Shown here: one piece after another, positions 36,390 to 48,174 of the stretch
Numbering within the stretch: the first letter of the stretch is position 1
How the letters are laid out: every line of letters starts with the position of its first letter
DNA from: Eremomyces bilateralis CBS 781.70
Taxonomy: Eukaryota > Ascomycota > Dothideomycetes > Eremomycetales > Eremomycetaceae
Reading direction: 5' to 3'
Assembly (NCBI RefSeq): GCF_010015585.1
Contig: NW_022985067.1
Location: forward strand, 704,808 to 768,807
Length of the DNA stretch: 64,000 bases
Notes under the pieces: model-generated
What the model saw: the letters and a program-made list of their open reading frames with translations, nothing else
Databases searched by the model: none
Told to the model about the DNA's origin: nothing
Translations under genes and position numbers: made by a program

Positions 36390-38098
36390 ATGCGATTCTC
36401 GACCACCCTCTCACCATATCTTCTTGCCTTCATTTCCCTCCTACACACTTCATCCGCGGCCGATCAATCACCTAAAGCCGTATCCTTCCCTTTCTCCAAG
36501 CGAATCGCCCCCGCCGCGCCCCTCTCTCGCCTACGTCGTCGACTGAAGGCCGTCGACGTCGACATCTACGATGCGCAGAACCACCTTCTCTTCCTCGTTA
36601 ACGTCACCGTCGGCTCCCCCCCTCAAGAATTCTCCCTACAGCTGGACACCGGGTCGTCAGATATTTGGCTACCGTGGGAGCGAAGCACTCAATGCCTGAA
36701 GAATAACGCCTGCACGAACGGTGCCTATGACCCCGGTTCAAGCACATCTTATAAGAATATCGCCCGAGGGGATTTCGAGATCGCATATGTGGATGGCACC
36801 GAAATTGCGGGTGACTACATCACTGATGTGTTCGCGATCGGAGATGCCACGGTCAAGAATATGACAATGGGAGTGGCGACACAGGCTACCGTCAACTGTG
36901 CTAGCTGTCCGTTCCAGGGCATCGTTGGTGTCGGGTATCCGGCAGGAGAGAGTATCGCTCATACGGACGGTCCGGAATCAATTTATCCGAACTTAATCAA
37001 TCAACTAAAGAACCAGGGGTATATCAGTTCTCTGGCATACAGTCTTTGGTTGAATGATCTTGGTACGTTCTATGCCTGTATATCACAACAGCATAGCAGG
37101 TTCGCTAACATATTTGTACAGAATCTGAGATGGGGGAGATCCTCTTCGGTGCAGTCGACACGAATAAATACAGTGGCAAGCTTGTCTCCTTACCGGTACA
37201 GCCCGAGTCCGAATTTAGTGCCGGGTCCCGTATGAGCCATTCCCTCACCTCCTTCAACGTGGTCCTGGACAACCTCAACGTCGCCAATGGCAACGACGTC
37301 ATTCAATACTCCCAAAAAGACATGGCAATCCCGGTCATCCTCGACAGCGGCACCACCCTCACCTACCTTCCCGATCCGATCGCCCGTGACATCGCCAAAG
37401 GCGTCGGCGCCACCACCGACCCCGACTACGGCCTCGTCGTCCCCTGCTCCCTCCGCGACTCCAACGCCACCCTCAACTTTGGCTTCGGCAACCCCGGCGG
37501 CCCCGTCATCCGCGCCGAGATCTCGCAGTTCGTCCTCCCCTTCCCAGACGGCTACCCCGCCCCGCGCTTCCGCTCCGGCGTTGCCGCCTGCAACTGGGGC
37601 CTCCTCGGATCCGGCAGCGACCCGAACCTCTTCGGCGATACCTTCCTGCGCAGCGCCTACGTCGTCTACGACCTCGAGCACAACCAGGTCGCCATCGCGC
37701 AGACGGTGTTCAACGTGACCGACTCCAACGTCGTCGAGATCGTGAGCGGCATCCCCGATGTCACCTCCACCGCCAGCGGCGTCCAGGTCACCCAAACCGC
37801 GACCGGCAACAGCCCCTTCCAGTCGAATTTCCGCTCGAATTCCGGTGGTGGTTCCGGCACGGGCTTGCCGAGTGCGAGTCCCGCGACGTTCGATTTAGGT
37901 GCGACGGCGAGTGCCTCGACCCCCGGAGTACCAGCTGGTACCGGTTCGGGCATGGCGGGCGCACCGACGGGTGCGTCAGCAGCAGGACCTAGCTTGCTGC
38001 GTGTGGAGAGGGGAACGGTCGCGCTGTCGGCCATCACGACAATCTTGTCGGTGGTCGCGGGCCTAGGGGCCAGCGGCAGTCTTTTTGTATTGTTCTAA
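36390..38098 (+). CDS. GPI-anchored aspartic protease, yapsin / OpsB-like
   Basis: Two exons, 36390-37062 and 37122-38098, give 549 residues. A signal peptide (to about residue 23, TSSA) is followed by a short propeptide with dibasic RRR (about 49-51). The pepsin-fold domain has first catalytic motif LDTGSSDIWLP (Asp86) and second motif VILDSGTTLTYLP. It also has an insertion bearing two cysteines (CLKNNAC), typical of yapsin and candidapepsin relatives. The end is a Ser/Gly/Thr-rich stalk followed by a hydrophobic tail (TVALSAITTILSVVAGLGASGSLFVLF), a good GPI-attachment signal. Yapsins cleave at basic residues and help maintain the wall. The second exon has a C-rich third codon position bias. 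Call is firm; the Aspergillus OpsB equivalence is by resemblance. Confidence 0.93.
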
Positions 38099-38587
38099 AG
38101 GCAAAAGAGCTGGAAAGGGCGCGTATACCCTATGGGGACCTTGTCCGCCTGCTTTTAACATGTACAGAGAAAGCAGCGTCAAGGATTAATAGCGCAGCTT
38201 GTACCTTGGCCTTTGGTTGGGCTGCGGGACTGGGTTGTCGCTGGGATAGTACCCCATTGCATGGAATCGGAGTTTGGGATCAGTGCGGGATGCACTTACA
38301 ACTCGGCCAAAAGGGATGGCATAGAGATACCACGATCGTTAAATTTTGCGAATTCGACACCCCATCTAAGTAAATAATATAATGAATGTTACATCACCCT
38401 AGCCTTGGCTCATTGAACAAGTGCCGTCGTCTCCCAAACCCCATCCGTATAAAGCAACCCTATTTTACTCCACCCCAGCTCCGAAACGCGATAAATCATC
38501 ACCTCATACTTGTCGACAGCTGTCAGTCCCACGGCAAGCTTCGATCCGGCATCTCTCATCAGGCATCCCTTCCCCCGTCAAGGTCAG
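38099..38587. other. Intergenic region between convergent genes
   Basis: About 490 bases holding the 3' UTRs of the aspartic protease and the HD-domain hydrolase. I see no gene or repeat. Confidence 0.4.
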
Positions 38588-39421
38588 TCAGTCATACGGC
38601 TCCATCAATTTATTCCCCTCCACAGTCTCCGCGAAGTTCTCAATGACCGTACTATGCGACCACGGCTTCTTCGATATCTCCTTCCGAACCGTCTCCGCGA
38701 AGCACCCACTCCACTTATTCCGCGGATACGCCGTCGTCACCGCCTTGATCGTGTCCGGATGGACGAGGTCCGCGTTTTCTCCGACGTTATCTACAACTCC
38801 GTTAGCCAGGTTCCACGAAATGAGGGTGCTTTATCCAGGGGGCGATTACCGAAGATCGTGGTGGTCAGGGTGAGCCCCAGCAGCAATGGGACGCTGCCCG
38901 TGTCGCCGAGGTCTTGGTGGCGGTTCACAATCTCGGCGACCAGCTCGGCTTGGTCGTCGGGGGCGCCGAATTTGCGGAGAAGGTCGAGGGCGAGGACGGC
39001 ACCTTGGAGCTCGAAGGAGAGGCGGGTATGGTCCATGTTGTTGGAGGTGGTACCGATATCGTGGAGGAGACAGGCGAGGAAATACGTCTCGATGAGGGAG
39101 TTGGGGGCAGGATAATTGGACAGGTGTTGAGCGAGGACACCAATTCCTGGTTGGACGTTAGTGTACCTGGTCACTTCGGGAGCGGCTTTTCTCTGAAGGC
39201 GTACCGTAGAGAAATACTCGCATCGAGTGATTGAACGTCTTCTCGGGGAGATTTGCTTTGGCGTACTCATGCGTCTGTACGGCCACGGGGGACGACGGCA
39301 ATTTGACCTCATGCGGACTAAATGGTTTCGAGTTCGCCTTGCTCGTCGACTTGTATAAAGCCGGCTGTGACCTGGGCACAGCCGTCCATCCAAATGTGCT
39401 TTCAGAAAGAGGAAATGCCAT
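38588..39421 (-). CDS. HD-domain hydrolase, cyanamide hydratase (DDI2-like)
   Basis: Three exons read leftwards: 39421-39205, 39173-38850, 38790-38588; 247 residues, the usual family length. Landmarks are NHSMRVFLY (conserved first metal/substrate His region), FLACLLHDIGTT (the HD pair), the helix SFELQGAVLALDLLRKFG, EIVNRHQD, and the C-terminus RNKWSGCFAETVRKEISKKPWSHSTVIENFAE. Enzymes of this type (Myrothecium Cah, yeast Ddi2/Ddi3) hydrate cyanamide to urea with a bound Zn ion. Here the residue after FLY is Val where the family usually has Gly, because of the acceptor chosen at 39173; that is the only splice keeping frame. It is convergent with the protease gene. Actual substrate unproven. 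Confidence 0.87.
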
Positions 39422-40193
39422 GATTTATATTTCAGAACCGAGTTGTAAGCTTTCGAATAGACTGGGGATGATAGGATCTGATCTGAAGGATTTCAAGATG
39501 TCAATGGCTACCTTTGATGTTTTATAGACTTAGTATCAGTCTGTCCTTCCGTAGAAGTCTGCAGGCCGTCTCGCATGAATGGGATGATCTCATAACTTCA
39601 TAAGCAGCATCGCCAGTGATCAGTTGCAACCCACGGAACAAGAGCTCCATTACGGGACCGATAGATCTGGAACCATGGAGTTACGATATTCCCGACTGCT
39701 TGGAACAGAAGCCGCATCAGCCTTAACCGCATTGCGGCAATCTCACGATGCCGCGAATTACGATGCAGGATGCAGGTGAGATGGTTAATGCTCAGTGGAA
39801 ATAAACGGAAGACGTCAACGACGGCGCAAGGGTGGAGGAGCGGCTCTGTTGTGATTGAGCCGCTGCGGCATCTTAGCAAAATTCGGTCTTATGAAGCAAT
39901 CTAGACCCTCCAGTGCTTGACCATGGCATTTGATCCTCGACGCCTTTCTGTAATTATTATGAACATGCAGATTACATTGCCATCGCACAAACGTGAAGCA
40001 ACACGTCGCAGTCAGTAATTGATTAACTCCATGTCATATCCCAATGGCCATGACGAAGTCCTTTCTTTTTATTAATATATGAGGCCTAGGTCCAAACCCC
40101 ACCCTCACTACCGTTTTCCAATCATGACTTGCCGAAGTCTAAAACGAGTAACTTAGTTTATTGTGTCTAGACTAGTTCATCAAGCAGTCATGT
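39422..40193. other. Intergenic region, 0.77 kb
   Basis: Upstream region of the HD hydrolase (-) and the 3' side of the TYW2 gene (-). A minus-strand open frame at 39598-39879 has no ATG start and no known domain. The part around 39950-40090 is A/T-rich. Confidence 0.4.
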
Positions 40194-41552
40194 CTACGTC
40201 CCTGAAACCCAGATATCAAAAACACAATGGTAGATCCCAGGGGCAAATGACTTGACCCTTTCAATGTGCTCCAGCTGCACATCCGATCGCTCTCGCTCAC
40301 TAGAGATTGAACCCCTTTGGGCCTTGATGGCATCGAACAGCTTCCGTATTTCGACAACCACATCCCGCGCTTTAGCCTCGATGTCGGACTGCTTCACATT
40401 CTCGTGGAGATGAAGCCATCCTCCTAATTTTGGATCCAGTGCTTTGACCGCAGCCGACCATGACGGCCCGGAGGATGGCAGGTAGCCACAGTTGACATGC
40501 CGTATCGGTGGCCACATGTGTCGAGTTCTTTCCAGTTCGTCGGCGGCATATTCATTCGATTGGTGGAACATGACGAGCCTTGGTGCCGAGCTTTGCTTCT
40601 CATCTTCATGATCTTGAACACGCCACTCCTCAAGCACGGGGTCGTCGTCGGATAGCGAGATAATCTTGCATTCCCATTTGTTTTGGACCGCACCACGTCT
40701 AAACGCTTCCACTGACCAGCCGTTCACTTCCCAGGCGAGGATCGTATCCACACCAGCTTTGGCATAGCAGAATGAGAAGTAGCCGATTCCAGCGTAAAGA
40801 TCGACAGCTGCGCATCCGGTTCCAGCAGCTTGACCTTCGTGGACAGCGGATTGAATGGCCGGGAGATTGAGGAGTCTTTCCTTCTCTCGTGTGTTCCCCC
40901 GCGAGAACATGCAGTGGATTGGAGGGAAGACGTAAGATATCCCAAACTGCTGCACTGTGGCGAAGAAGGTCTGCGGGAGGGCCTTATGATTTGGCCACGT
41001 GCGGATCCTGTCAGTGTTTGCGGTTGTATTGTCCTCTAGTGGTCCGAAGTAGCCATATAAAGGCTGGATTTTCGCAGGTATGCGAAGAAGGGTTGCTTGC
41101 GATTGATCGAGTCCGGAACCAAAGTCATTCGAAGCCTCTTCTTCACCATACTTCGATTGAGTCGCTGGAATGGTGCCGTTATAGGCAATGTGAGTAACCC
41201 TGAGCTCCTCCGCTAATATGCGATAAAAGGATGAGGCAGTCACCGACTGATGCGCGTTGAAGAGCTCCCCCCAGGCACCTGTTTCGAATAGACCTGGCCG
41301 AACCGACAGCAACGAGCCATATACGGTATATCTTGATAAAGCGTTGACCAAGGGGAGGGGATCAATGCGGTCGATTTCAATGCTCCCCGGAATGCTGGAT
41401 TGGACTTGAAGAATCCATCGCTGGACAGCTTTCGACACCGGGCCAGGAATACTCCGTTTGTGGGATCCTACATTCTTTGATTTCGCAACAGCGCTGTGAT
41501 TATCAGAACAAATCGTCGCCTTCGAGCGGCAGAGATTTGCATCCTCCGTCAT
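40194..41552 (-). CDS. TRM12: tRNA wybutosine-synthesizing protein 2 (aminocarboxypropyltransferase)
   Basis: Single exon of 452 residues from the ATG at 41552; the frame stays open a little further 5', so an upstream exon is possible. The core is a Rossmann-type SAM-binding domain with motif I AVDLYAGIGYFSFCYAKAG and the downstream AWEVNGWSVEAFRRGAVQN. Late conserved stretches are HVNCGYLPSSGPSW and GWLHLHENV. These are diagnostic of TYW2/Trm12, which transfers the aminocarboxypropyl group of SAM to the tricyclic base at position 37 of tRNA-Phe during wybutosine synthesis. The N-terminal half, less conserved, still shows KAVQRWILQV and RYTVYGSLL. The enzyme is cytosolic. The tRNA gene 254 bp upstream encodes tRNA-Thr, not its substrate. 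Confidence 0.88.
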   Translation of the reverse strand: MTEDANLCRSKATICSDNHSAVAKSKNVGSHKRSIPGPVSKAVQRWILQVQSSIPGSIEIDRIDPLPLVNALSRYTVYGSLLSVRPGLFETGAWGELFNAHQSVTASSFYRILAEELRVTHIAYNGTIPATQSKYGEEEASNDFGSGLDQSQATLLRIPAKIQPLYGYFGPLEDNTTANTDRIRTWPNHKALPQTFFATVQQFGISYVFPPIHCMFSRGNTREKERLLNLPAIQSAVHEGQAAGTGCAAVDLYAGIGYFSFCYAKAGVDTILAWEVNGWSVEAFRRGAVQNKWECKIISLSDDDPVLEEWRVQDHEDEKQSSAPRLVMFHQSNEYAADELERTRHMWPPIRHVNCGYLPSSGPSWSAAVKALDPKLGGWLHLHENVKQSDIEAKARDVVVEIRKLFDAIKAQRGSISSERERSDVQLEHIERVKSFAPGIYHCVFDIWVSGT

Positions 41553-41781
41553 AGAGCAAGCATCCAACAAATGCTCCCCCCTCCACTAAGTGCCACCTGA
41601 GAAATTTTGACGAAGAGCGAGTGGTGGCGGTAGTATTGAAGGAAGGAGGGCAACTTGGTGTTCCAAGGAAGCTTCCACTCGACTTGCAGACCACCAATTT
41701 CCGTTTCTTCCAAGCGACTGTTGGAATCTCAAGACGGCAAAAAAGGAAAACTGGTCATCCGAATAGCATTTACTAAAGTCA

Positions 41782-41799
41782 AAAGAAAAAAAAAAGCAA
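41782..41799 (-). terminator. RNA polymerase III terminator of tRNA-Thr
   Basis: An A-run on the plus strand (T-run on the minus strand), including a stretch of 10 or more, begins about 10 nt past the mature 3' end of the tRNA. A T-run of this length is the standard Pol III stop signal. Confidence 0.75.
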
Positions 41800-41805
41800 A
41801 AGAAA

Positions 41806-41894
41806 TGCCGACACTCAGATTTGAACTGAGGACCCCGTCATATCGAATTGATGAGAATACGAGTGACGAATCATAACCGCTAGACTATATCGGC
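41806..41894 (-). tRNA. tRNA-Thr (anticodon CGU) with 16-nt intron
   Basis: Read on the minus strand from 41894: acceptor stem GCCGATA pairs with TGTCGGC (one G-T pair), followed by discriminator A. The A-box-like TAGTCTAGCGG lies in the D arm, and the T arm is CTCAG/TTCAAAT/CTGAG. The anticodon stem CGTCA pairs with TGACG. The loop is C-U-CGU-A, then a 16-nt insertion (41842-41857), then A. The insertion sits between positions 37 and 38, the canonical tRNA intron site. Removing it leaves 73 nt and the loop CUCGUAA, as expected for tRNA-Thr(CGU). CCA is not encoded. Confidence 0.85.
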
Positions 41895-42571
41895 AGCTTA
41901 TATTTAAGATTTGCGCTCTGTGATATATGATCCACACTACTTTTTTGGACCCTCTGTTCCATAAATTTATTTCCCCACCCTGGGACCAAAATCGATGCAA
42001 TTCATTGAATGTGTACGAAACCTAGAGTAGATGCTTAAAGCCGGTAAATTTATCAGGAACGGATTCAGATCATGGAGATATGATAGGTGCGGATCCCATA
42101 CACAGATGGGACAGATATATCACGCCGTGTTTCCTCCAGGGCTGTCCACCATTCTTCCCCTCTGTCTATGAATTCACCTGACTTCACCGGATTCTCAATC
42201 ACCTCATCAAATATCGAAAGATAGCCTGGACAAGTTTGTAAATTACCATTGAAGTGATAAAGCGTCCTGCAGTGGATACAGCTTTGACTAAACATTTATG
42301 ATTCCATTAAATCCAGAGCTACGTACGAGAAACATTGGAGGATATATATGCACGAAAGATCCGAATCCCACTCAGTGACGCCACTATCCAGGACATAAGA
42401 GAAGAAGGATAGATAACGCTACAAGAAGATTTTGTACCGCTCGAATGGCCAAATGGCGGACATGTTCGAGAGCGGCAATCAAAGTTCAACGGAATACGCC
42501 CATCAAACGAGCATCAGAATCGAAGGAACAGGAATCTTCATGTCGAGCATCATGTCACTCGGAAAGTGCGT
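41895..42571. other. Intergenic region, about 0.7 kb
   Basis: Upstream of the tRNA and 3' of the DENN gene. A minus-strand frame (42065-42295) has no clear start or known domain. The region is otherwise A/T-rich and unremarkable. Confidence 0.35.
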
Positions 42572-45568
42572 CTAAACTACCGCTCGCTTCACCTTCTCCT
42601 GCCCAAGCCCCATCACGCCTTTCGGGAACTTCGTCAACGGGGTCTCGACCTGCATGTCGACTCCCTCCGAACCCTGTTCAGTCTCCGCCTCATCCTCATG
42701 GATTCGAGTCGGCACATTCGCCTTGTTCTCATACGCCTGCAGGCTATGTCTCTCCGGCGTCGCCGCCGAGCTCGCGCTCATCATCGACATACTCGTGCTG
42801 CTCCTATTGTGCACTAAATCCGGCGTCGGCGGAATGGAGCTGACGCGTCGATCGCGGTCTACGTGCAAGTGATCGTCCTCGTGGCCATCATCCGACACCG
42901 CGGTCGCCGACCCCGCGGACGACATCGAGCCCTTGGACGGCTTGGTGCGGGCGCGCTTCCCGTTGCTGCCATTGCTGACGCGGCGCTCCTGGGCATCGGC
43001 TTCGCTCCCATCGTCCTCGGCGCGCTGCGCGAGCTCGAGTCCCTCGACGGCGGCGGCGCACTGTTCGGAGATGTTCCGGATGATGTAGGCGATGGCATCG
43101 GTCTTGTCGCGGAGGTGGCGGTCGGCGACATCGGCCATGCTGCCGGTGGAGAGGCGGTTTCGGGAGAGGGAGGAGTCGAGGAGGCGGCTCTCCATGTCAG
43201 GGGTGACGTCCTCGCCGTCGAGGTGCTTGCCATCGACGGTAGAGGCGCGGGAGATGGAGCGAGAGGAGGGGGTGATGGACGGAGCGCGACGGGTGGAGCG
43301 GATGCTTCCGTTTTCCACCGTGCGCTTGGCGCCAGAGTCGGATCCTTCTGCTTCTTCTTCCTCGGGCAGGTCTTCGAAGCCTTCTTCGATGTACTCGGTG
43401 AGTTCTGGCGCGGTGGAGAGCGTCTTGACGATGTGCTCCATATGGTGGGCTTGCCCGTCGATGAGGGCACGAAGGTGCAAGACCACGCGCTGGGCCTCGT
43501 CGCGTTGACGGACAATGGTTTGGTTGGTGTGTTCGAGGGCACCAAGAGATTTCTTGTTGCGCTTGCGTTCTCGCTCGAGCTCCTCGGCAATTTCTTGCTG
43601 TAGGACGAGAGCCTCGAGAGCATCGTCTCTCTGCTTCTCTGTGCCGGACAGGCGGACAGTGAGGCGGGCAGCGTCGTCCTTCTGCTGGTCGATGAGTGTG
43701 CTGAGGCGGCGGTTCTCCCGCTTGTGGTTCTCAATCTTGATCTTGAGCTCTTGGGTCTCCTTTGTAAGCTGCTCGGCAAAAGCCTGGAACTTGAGGAATT
43801 GCTGTTTCCAGCTCTCCAACTCTTCGACAAGGAAATTGTTCCGCTTGGTGACCTTGTTGAGCTCGGTGTCCATGCGTCCCTTGAGGTTGATAAAGTCTTG
43901 CCAGGCTTCCATGGCATCGCGGGAGTATTGGTTGCGCTCGCGAACAATCTCGTTGAGATGACGCATGGAGACCTTGGTCATCAGCGGCTTCTTGACGGTT
44001 CCACCAAAGACAGCCTTTATGCCAGTGTTGCGACCCTGCCAATGAGTTAGTTTATTATAAATAATAGCCGGTGATCCACATACCAATTTCTCGCAGACGT
44101 GGTCCATGACATGCATAACACCATCTTGGTTCCACCAATCCGGATCTTGAATGCTCTCGACTTCGCCTTTCATGACGATAATTTGACCGGCCGGAATCAA
44201 CTTTCCACCTCCGTAGGCGGATCGGAGATGCTGCGGCACGCCAGACGGGGTGACTTCACGGTTCAGTGCCTGGGTCAGGCGGTTGATCATCTTCGTTCGC
44301 TGCTTAGGGCTCAAAGCAGTCGGGGGGCTAGAAGTGAGGACGAAATTCCTGTCCAAGTCGACGACAAGAGCGTCAGTAGGAGCCGTGAAAAGAGACTTGC
44401 ATTCAGCAGTAATGCCCAGGATGTATGGGCCAGGCTCCTGAACCAGCTCCTTGACATGGCGAGCGTGGACGACCGGAACATAAAGTCCGCTCCATTCGTA
44501 GACCCGGACGGAGAATCGGATGGTCTCCGCAGCGACCGTCAACACTGCCGGATAGTGGGAGATGAAGATGATTCGGCGGGTTGGAGAGACAGCAGCCTCA
44601 ATGACACCAACAATGTTCGGGATCGACAAGCAGGCGAACAGCGGCCACATGGCGAAGTTCTGGAAGCCAGTCGGAGACGAAGGGAACTGGTAGCAAAGGG
44701 CGTAGTCCTTCATGTCGATGCGAACGAGATCGTTCAAACGGGGAGCCGGGAAGCTGAGAATGCGAGAGACCTCTTCGGCATGGAAAAGATTGGTGGCCTT
44801 GTTCCAGTGGATCCACATGCCTCGAAGGTAGTCACCAAGGAGGTTGTAGAGCGGATATCGCGAAAGGAAGCTCAGGCAGTATGGAATCCAATAAGTCTCG
44901 TCGCCGTTATCATAGAAGTCTGGCTCAGTCCTGCGCCGAAGGTCACGGATAGTCTCTGCTCGCTTCTCGTCGGCACGCGACCATACGCGAAGAGCAATTC
45001 CATAAAGTGTATGGGACGAATCCTGCTGCAAAACGAACGAATGGTGGACGCAATGCGGCTGGACTCGGCCGGTGCAAATCTCCACATCATGAGGGAAGCA
45101 CGCCTGCACAAAAGGATATCAGCATCTTCAGAAGCAACAATTGATGTCTTATCTTCATCTCGGAGTTCGGGAGAAGTGTAGATTATCAAAAGCGGAACAT
45201 ACCCTCATCGATGCGTGCAATGATCGTGCAATCTCGTTATCTTGCTCGAGTCTTGGGCTGCTTCCCAAGATCTCTGGTAGCCAGAACTGTCCAACCGCAC
45301 CCTTCATGTGCCCGATCTTCCCCTGACTTGGCGGCGGCGCTCGCACCCATTGTGATGGTTCCCGGCAGAGACCGCAGACCATGTACGCATGAGTGAGCGT
45401 CTTTGGGGTCCGTTGACCTGGTTTGATATTGAGGGTTGAGGGCAAAGGCTGGGTGATGCGGGAATGAAGGGATGAGGTGCGAGAGGGAATCATGAGGTTA
45501 GGGTCGTTGTGATCTCGAGTTGAAGGCCGCTCGCCGGTGCGAGGGCGAAGACTAAGTGAAGGTGCCAT
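42572..45568 (-). CDS. DENN-domain protein (Rab guanine-exchange type) with long coiled coil
   Basis: Three exons read leftwards: 45568-45203, about 45103-44084, 44035-42572; 949 residues. The N-terminal Pro/Ser-rich part leads into a uDENN segment (VGQFWLPEILGSSPRLEQDNEIARSLHASMR) and HSFVLQQDSSHTLYGIALRVW. The central DENN domain follows (YCLSFLSRYPLYNLLGDYLR, FACLSIPNIVGVIEAAVSPTRRIIFISHYPAVL). The region about 480-640 is strongly heptad-like and rich in Glu, Lys, Gln and Leu, so a coiled coil is expected. The C-terminus is a Ser/Arg/Pro-rich disordered tail. DENN proteins usually activate Rab GTPases in membrane traffic. The second intron (44036-44083, 48 nt) is in frame without a stop. 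The partner Rab is unknown. Confidence 0.9.
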
Positions 45569-46894
45569 ATTCAACAAATCCTATGATTGTTCGACGGTAG
45601 TTTCGTAGTTGTGAACGTATGGTTTTCCAGTGACCAGCTTAAACTGGGACGGAATGTTCTCTCAATTAGGTCCGAGGTTCAAAATCAATTGACCTTAGTT
45701 CTCGACGTTTAAGGCTTAGATATACTGAATATCAGCTCTGTGGTCTCTCCAGCGGAACCAACGGAAGCAAAAAGACGCGTTCAAAGTATCGTTTCTCCAG
45801 ACGGTCAAAGAGAGTAAGACGGACAGAGCCGCATGAATTATCTGGAGCAAATGGAGAGAGAATTCGAAGCTCGAAAGAAAGAGAAGAGATGCTCGATACC
45901 GAGGGAGATAGATGATGGAGAAAAGGGAGATACTCACCACCACCAGACCCGGAGCAAGGAAACGACACGGGCAGACCACCGAGGACAAGGACCAGGATAG
46001 GGTGAGACGGACACAAAGCGTCCGTCTCGGCCGCGAAGTGCCATCAATCATCAGGGATAATAGGTGATGGGATCGTGGCGCTGATACACTTTGCTTCTTC
46101 GGGCAAGGGGTCGAGGGGCTTGCCGGCTCGGTTGCAGGCATTTGGGGACATTTGGGGACCTTTGGGGTGGGTAGAGATGCCCTCGTCCCTGACAATCCCA
46201 CCTGGACGGAGTTAGCTGCATGCGCCGGTCCCAGGGGCAAATTGACTATCCACTCCCCCCAAGTCTCAATTCTCAAAAGTCGCAAAGATAAAAGGCTCTA
46301 GCTTGTGGGCTATCACTCATCAGGATCGCCCAAGTCCCAAACTGCCGAAGACCCCACGATGTCACCACAGTTGACAGGTGCGGCTACTGGGGATTAGTGA
46401 CGTTGCATATCTGATGGCGATTGAGAAATTACTCAAGGAGAAACAGTCCATTTTCCCTCTCGTTCTCAATCATGTAGCGGAACATTTTTAATCCCATCGT
46501 GCATGCCGGTAGCTGTGTTTACCCGTCATACAGCCCGTTGCATGAAACTGGTCGTTCGATGAACTCCACGTCCCCAATAATGCCCTGTGTCCCGTCGAGA
46601 ATGCATTCCAGATCGACATGTGCAGTGACCATAACAGAGAGAGCTAGGCCCCGAACGCCGAAGTGATGCGAGAATTGGATGCATGATTGACACGGGTACT
46701 ATCAATTGGCAATTCTCAAATCCTGAGACGTCCACAAAATCGATGTTCTGAGCTAGACAATATGGCATGCGTGCGATAGGCGATAGCCCATAACTCGTAA
46801 GGAAGGCAATACATGGTCTATCGGATAACTGTTCCTGAAAAATCTAGCAAGGAATGGCGGCATCGCGGGAGGGAGATGTGAAAGGGTTCTCAAA
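45569..46894. other. Upstream region of the DENN gene
   Basis: About 1.3 kb. The first 500 bases are purine-rich on the plus strand and could be the 5' leader. At 46139-46172 the short motif TTTGGGGAC/TTTGGGG is repeated three times. No coding region supported. Confidence 0.4.
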
Positions 46895-47383
46895 TCAATT
46901 CCAACTTTCTAAGGGGTGGTGATTCGGAATACCGCGGCCAATGGGGAGGTGTTCCCTGCGCCAGTAACCACCACCAGCCCTCACCATTTCCACCGACCCC
47001 CAAACCCTGCTGATGTCTGGGTTCTGTGGGAAATTCGTTGATGGATCCTTGAGACATTGGGGGGCAGGGCCAAATGGCTTGGTCGTGAATGGAGAATCGG
47101 ATGGTTTCAGGCTTGCTTGAGAGGCCAACTGACCAGCCGAATTGACTTTGAATTCATCTTCTGGTCCATCGACTTGCTGTTCAATTATTGAGTTCGAATG
47201 CTGAATGGGTCCCGGAAGTTTCAGAGTCTTGAAGCCGCAAGCACCAGGGATATGACCAGTCCAGCAAGTAATCATCTCTCGTTCAGTCGTTCCCGAGTCG
47301 TGGTCGGAGGAATTGATATCCACTTTGCTGGGTTTTTTGCTGGTATCAACGAACTCTAATTTATCACAGGGGCGGGCCGACAC
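46895..47383 (-). other. Unassigned 160-codon open frame
   Basis: A minus-strand frame open for about 162 codons, rich in Pro, Ser and Gly, with stretches such as SDSPFTTKPFGPAPQC. It lacks an ATG start and has no signal peptide, membrane segment or family resemblance that I recognise. It may be an exon of an unknown gene, a decayed gene, or chance. I give it no function. Confidence 0.25.
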
Positions 47384-48174
47384 CCCATCGTTTCAGAACC
47401 GAGATGGTTATAGTTACTTATTTTATCGACTCTGGTGCGGCGAGTTCCAACCAGGAACATGGAATTTCGCGATTCATCACATCCAATGCATATTCTCAGT
47501 TGTGACTTAATTATGCCTGTTACGCATCGAATCCTAGGTTTGTCCATGAACCTACTTCTTGGCTATTGGGCCATCAACCGTCCAAGACTGAGTTGTTAAG
47601 ATATTGTCGATTGATAATAGCAGAATGGAAGTCTCCGGATTCAGCAGGTTGTACGGAGGTATTACTACCACCTATCATCCGCAAATGAAGTACACCTGGC
47701 ATACTCATGACCGAATGCATCTATCAGATGGCTGTCGTGTAACTTTGTTCCCGCACCTCGACTATTATGGCATTAATATGGCAGCATTATGCCGTTCACA
47801 TCCTCTCTAACGGTATACGAAGGAAGAAACGCCTTCACGAGCTTCCCACGTGGGTTACCTTGTTCCAAATACATATCAATGAGTCCCTGCCTCAGTCATG
47901 ATGTTCTAAACTCCCAAACCTACTATACCCCGCTCCTGGTATGACTGAAATTCTCATTGCATTTTCCAAGTCTATCCAGTACACCGATGGGATCACTCTT
48001 TTCCTCCGGGAGAGAGCCTGCGGTGATAGCTCAAGTCCATACCATACCCCAAACCCCTGCTCTGGTTTCTGGAAGTAGCATGATGAGACTTAGTCTAGAA
48101 CTAGGATGCAACAGAAACCCTTTCAATCCTTCCTGGATGGACAAATCCACCCAATACCGGCGCTGCCACAACCG
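47384..48174. other. Intergenic region left of the AIG2-like remnant
   Basis: No supported gene. Parts just left of 48174 may be the decayed 5' end of the AIG2-like pseudogene, but nothing there matches the family clearly. Confidence 0.3.

Noticed and set aside
37190-37795. 201-codon minus-strand open frame
   Set aside because: Antisense to the second exon of the aspartic protease. No start context and no known domain.
40194-41894. Functional link between the TYW2 gene and the neighbouring tRNA gene
   Set aside because: TYW2 acts on tRNA-Phe, while the neighbour is tRNA-Thr(CGU). The closeness is best taken as chance.
42863-43603. 246-codon plus-strand open frame
   Set aside because: It is antisense to the coiled-coil/disordered tail of the DENN gene, Gly/Val/Arg-rich and without domains. 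It is a mirror effect of the codon bias on the real strand.
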